Shown in pieces: positions 60,957 to 64,000 of a stretch of DNA of 64,000 nt. Source of the DNA: Aalborgiella sp963841045 (GTDB lineage: Bacteria > Pseudomonadota > Gammaproteobacteria > Burkholderiales > Burkholderiaceae_C); the NCBI GenBank assembly GCA_963841045.1, contig CAWJBD010000007.1:124001-188000 (forward strand), in the 5' to 3' direction. The position numbers and the translations under genes were made by a program. Position 1 is the first letter of the stretch; every line of letters begins with the position of its first letter. The notes beneath the pieces were generated by a model. That model did no database searches and was not told the origin of the DNA. It saw only the letters and a program-made list of their open reading frames with translations.

Positions 60957-61716
60957 TTAGAAGCTGTATTTCAAACCGACTACCACGCCAGCTTTGCCGG
61001 TGAACTTTGCCAGCTGGTGTGACATAGCCTTCTTTGTCTGCATCTGTACCAACCACAGCAGCTGTTACAGCTAAGCCATTGCCAAAATCTTTAGCCAGAG
61101 TCACAGAGTAGTCTGTGTAAGATGCCGCACTATTTTTGGCGATGCGTTGGTAACCCACATGTGGCACCAGGCTGAAACCGTTACCCAAATCAAAGGTTGC
61201 GCTCAGATCCAGATAGCTGCTGTTTTTGCTGTTGGCAAAACCAAAGGTGTTGGTCAAAGCGTGTGAGTATTTCAAAGTTGCTGGACCGACAGTACCTGCT
61301 GCGTAGATTTCAGTGGTATTGGCAGATGGTGCGAGGCCATTGCTTGGGTAGATGTACGTCAACACACCCACGTCATACCCGACTGCACCGGCAGTACCTT
61401 TGTAGCCGCCATAAACGTCGAGTTCTACATCAGAATCGCCACCAACGTCTTTAATCCATTTGATGGTTGAAGCCCAAGCACCCACATAAGCGCCACTGCT
61501 GTGAGCGAAGTCAACGCCACCTTGCACAGCGGGTTGCAAGCGAGATTGTGAAATGCCACGGTAACGGTAATCTGTCACCACGCCCACGTTGTAGCTCAAA
61601 GTGCTGGCGGGTGCTGCTGCAGGCGCTGCGGGTGCCGCTGTTTGCGCAACGGCTGAGGTACCAGCCAAAGCTGCCAAGATAGAAGTCAAGAGAATTGGTT
61701 TTGCAAAAAATGTCAT
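60957..61716 (-). CDS. TorF family outer-membrane porin, C-terminal frameshift
   Basis: Beta-barrel protein of about 252 residues. GGAG precedes ATG 61716 (MTFFAKPILLTSILAALAGT, signal peptide to AVAQ). A short Ala/Pro segment, then the TorF start STLSYNVGVVTDYRYRGISQ, SRLQPAVQGGVDFAHSSG. At 61002-61008 an extra base displaces the end: corrected it reads GK-FTGKAGVVVGLKYSF, with the terminal Phe required for barrel assembly. Uncorrected, the frame runs into glnK. This is the one +1 shift not at a leucine. First gene of the glnK-amtB operon. Confidence 0.85.
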
Positions 61717-61766
61717 AGTTAGCTCCATAAAAAAAAGTTAAAGAAAAATGCGTACGGAGCATACAA

Positions 61767-61782
61767 AGCATGAAGTGTGCCA
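61767..61782 (-). promoter_or_regulatory. Sigma-54 (RpoN) promoter for torF-glnK-amtB
   Basis: Minus strand TGGCAC-ACTTC-ATGCT: the GG and GC pairs are ten bases apart, one mismatch from the consensus TGGCAC-N5-TTGCW. It is 51 bp before the torF start. It fits NtrC-dependent control of ammonium uptake. Confidence 0.75.
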
Positions 61783-61790
61783 AAACTAAA

Positions 61791-61808
61791 ATCCATTCAT
61801 GAATGGAT
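61791..61808. promoter_or_regulatory. 18-bp perfect palindrome upstream of the sigma-54 promoter
   Basis: ATCCATTCATGAATGGAT. It lies 8 bp upstream of the -24 element, closer than classic NtrC sites, and does not match TGCACC-N5-GGTGCA. It may bind another regulator. Confidence 0.5.
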
Positions 61809-61888
61809 GGACGCAGCAGGCATATTGGCTTCCAATAGTGTGCGTATTAGCAACACTCTGATGAATTGCGCTTGTTAATTTCATAAAA

Positions 61889-61904
61889 CTGTGTATATTT
61901 ACAG
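61889..61904 (+). promoter_or_regulatory. LexA-like (SOS) box upstream of comM
   Basis: CTGT-GTATATTT-ACAG matches the CTGT-N8-ACAG SOS consensus. TATAAA four bases after it can act as a -10 for comM, 93 bp downstream. The remaining 61717-61996 interval holds only these regulatory signals. Confidence 0.5.
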
Positions 61905-61996
61905 TTGTATAAATAATCAGTTTACGCAGAAAAGAAGATGCTTGTGAGCAATTTAAGACCAATTGGCTTTGTTGCGCACCAAAACAGGGAGTTTTT

Positions 61997-63546
61997 ATGT
62001 CAGGATTCGCAATGGTGCAAAGTCGCGCCGTATTGGGTTTAGAGGCACCATCGGTGACTGTGGAAGTGCATTTGGCCAATGGTTTGCCCAGTTTTACCTT
62101 GGTTGGGCTGGCAGAAATTGAAGTGAAAGAAGCACGAGAACGCGTGCGCTCAGCTTTGCAAAATTCGGGGCTCGAATTCCCAACTAACAAACGCATCACG
62201 GTTAATTTAGCCCCTGCAGATTTGCCAAAAGATTCAGGCCGCTTTGATTTGCCTATTGCGCTGGGCATATTGGCTGCCAGTGGACAAATTGATGCTGAAA
62301 AATTGGCAGATTTCGAATTTGCGGGTGAATTGTCACTTGGCGGCGAATTACGACCCGTTCGTGGTGCGCTGGCCATGAGTTTGGCTCTCAGCAAAATGGA
62401 CATTCGCCCCAAAATGGTGCTTCCGGAATCCAGTGCATCTGAGGCTGCATTGGTCCCCGAGTCAATAGTCTACCGTGCCAAGCATTTATTGGATGTGGTG
62501 GGGCAGTTCGTGGCCGAACCAGCGCTCGATGCAAACGATGGTTGGTGCCAGGTACACGCGCAAACAATGAAAACCGACAAAACATTGTCAAAGTACTTGG
62601 ATTTTGGTGATGTCAAAGGACAAGCTGGCGCCAAACGGGCACTGGAAATTGCAGCCGCAGGCGGGCACAGCGCCCTGCTGGTAGGTCCACCAGGATCTGG
62701 AAAATCCATGCTGGCACAGCGTTTTGCTGGCTTGTTGCCGCCTATGAGTACCAACGAGGCTTTGGAAAGTGCCGCAATCGCATCTTTAGCTGGGCGGTTC
62801 TTGATTGAAGGCTGGGCACATCGTCCCACACGCAGTCCGCACCACTCAGCCAGTGCAGTTGCACTGGTGGGTGGTGGGTCGCCACCAAGGCCAGGTGAAA
62901 TATCCCTGGCTCACAACGGTGTGCTGTTTCTTAGATGAACTTGCCAGAGTTACCTAGAGCCGCATTAGAAGCTTTGCGTGAACCGTTGGAGACTGGGCAA
63001 ATCACCATTTCACGAGCTGCGCGGCGTGCCGACTTTCCGGCACGTTTCCAACTCGTCGCGGCGATGAACCCTTGCCCTTGCGGTTATTTAGGCGCAGTTA
63101 TAGGCAGTACACCCAGATCATGCCGTTGCACACCCGACCAAGTGTCGCGCTATCAGGGCAAACTCAGCGGCCCTTTATTAGACAGGATTGATTTGCATAT
63201 TGACGTCCCAACTTTGCCTGCTGAAGAGTTACTCAATGCGCCAGCAGGTGAGGCTACTGCCCATATTCGCAGCCGCTGCATGGCCGCACGCGAACGCAGT
63301 TTGGCGCGGCAGCGCAAATCGAATCATGCCTTGCAAGGGCAAGAGATTGATGAATTTGTCATGTTGGATGAAGCTGCCAGCAAATTTTTGAATGTGGCCG
63401 CAGCGCGATTGGGCTGGTCAGCGCGTGCGACGCACCGTACGTTGAAAGTAGCCAGAACCATCGCTGATTTGGCTGGGTCAATTCACACGCAAGTGACACA
63501 TGTGGCAGAGGCCATGCAATACCGCAGAGCTTTGCGAGCTCATTAA
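61997..63546 (+). pseudogene. comM: Mg-chelatase-like ATPase ComM (YifB), two frameshifts 10 bases apart
   Basis: Helicase that extends D-loops in natural transformation. N-terminal Lon-like domain (VQSRAVLGLEAPSVTVEVHL), AAA+ domain with GPPGSGKSMLAQRFAGLLPP, and C-terminal part DFPARFQLVAAMNPCPCGYL, KLSGPLLDRIDLHIDVPTL. The Walker-B-like segment GVLFLDELPELPRAALEAL is reached only by two +1 shifts: CTTA at 62930-62933 and CTTG at 62940-62943. Without them the first frame ends at 62938 and the second starts at 62935. Net +2. Confidence 0.92.
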
Positions 63547-64000
63547 GCCAGTATCACAACTGGTGTTGGCCAATTCGTTTTGGCGAGATTCGCCTTCGGC
63601 CAATGGATGGTATTGCACCAATAAAGCAGAAATTTCTTCCAAGGATTGCGTTAAACCGTCTTCAAAACGTTTCTCGTGCAAAGCAGAACCTAAGCGTTTA
63701 ACAATGCTTTGCCACTCTTCATGCGACACGTGTTGATTCAAACCACGGTCAGCGACCAATTCAATGTCATGTTCTGCCAACAGCAAGTAGATCAGCACAC
63801 CGTTGTTGTTTTCAGTATCCCAAATGCGCAATTTGCCAAACATCATCAGTGCGCGTTCACGCATGATGGCACGCATGGATTTTTTATGCCATACATGCCG
63901 CCACAGATAACTGAAAGGAAGTCCAGCTTCAACGCAAATGCGCACTTCACCGCTGTGTCGCTGTTCGCTGGCAGTGATGCGCTGCATCAGGCGTTTGGCC
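63543..64000 (-). CDS. TPM-domain protein, C-terminal frameshift; 5' end outside window
   Basis: A TPM (Psb32/YgcG) domain protein: RHSGEVRICVEAGLP, RALMMFGKLRIWDTENNNGV, LLLAEHDIELVADRGLNQHV. The frame is open beyond ATG 63987 (AKRLMQRITASEQ), so the true start is probably past the end. At 63570-63573 (TTGG) an extra base hides the end QNEL-PTPVVILA, which then stops at 63543, overlapping the comM stop. The uncorrected frame continues to 63478. Possible role in metal or membrane protein quality control is unknown. Confidence 0.8.

Overview
This window looks like a chromosome segment of a low-GC betaproteobacterium of the order Burkholderiales, most likely close to Comamonadaceae. The evidence is the gene order: atpG-atpD-atpC, rplU-rpmA-obgE-proB, ispB-pilC-pilD-coaE-zapD, bamE-dapB-exbB-exbD facing fur, the caa3-type oxidase block (c4, ctaC, ctaD, a tiny assembly gene, ctaG, DUF2970, ctaE, DUF2909, surf1, ctaA, ctaB, SCO), ribF-ileS-lspA, and torF-glnK-amtB. 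It is almost entirely housekeeping DNA. I see no rRNA, tRNA, CRISPR array, prophage or intact insertion sequence. atpG runs off the left end and a TPM-domain gene runs off the right end.

Layout. 1-5 kb: end of the ATP synthase operon, yaeQ, and purB. 5-11 kb: a branched-chain amino-acid type binding protein, a GST-like protein, heptose adenylyltransferase, and the proB/obgE/rpmA/rplU operon. 11-15.6 kb: ispB, type IV pilus pilC/pilD (no pilB), coaE, zapD. 15.6-20 kb: a two-domain glycosyltransferase facing a broken manC. 20-24 kb: envelope and lysine genes, fur, queA. 24-31 kb: recG, radA, a Spy-like periplasmic protein, a GST, trhO. 31-36 kb: a Crp/Fnr gene, rpoH behind a perfect CIRCE operator, then a disturbed stretch with three dispersed repeats and a roughly 0.5-kb insertion. 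36-47 kb: terminal oxidase biogenesis and structural genes. 47-51.5 kb: ribF-ileS-lspA. 51.5-57.3 kb: three membrane proteins of metal-exporter families with a LysR regulator. 57.5-64 kb: an RNA helicase, the nitrogen-regulated torF-glnK-amtB operon behind a sigma-54 promoter, and comM.

Two things stand out. First, about seventeen genes carry single-base reading-frame shifts, many of them essential (ileS, purB, ctaD, ctaB). The +1 shifts fall almost always at a leucine codon; seven are CTTA or CTTG, where both the old and the new frame read leucine. comM has two within 14 bases. Draft-sequence errors are the default explanation, but this codon-phase bias is not what random errors should produce, and it resembles leucine-tRNA slippage sites (yeast Ty1 CUU-AGG-C, bacterial prfB CUU-UGA). 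Second, a roughly 50-bp dispersed repeat (core AGCCGGCGTATTTATTGCCT, then a GCTAT...ATAGC hairpin) occurs seven times between genes and, in degraded form, three times inside genes (recG, ileS, a GST) with the frame kept. This is reminiscent of the palindromic elements inside Rickettsia genes.
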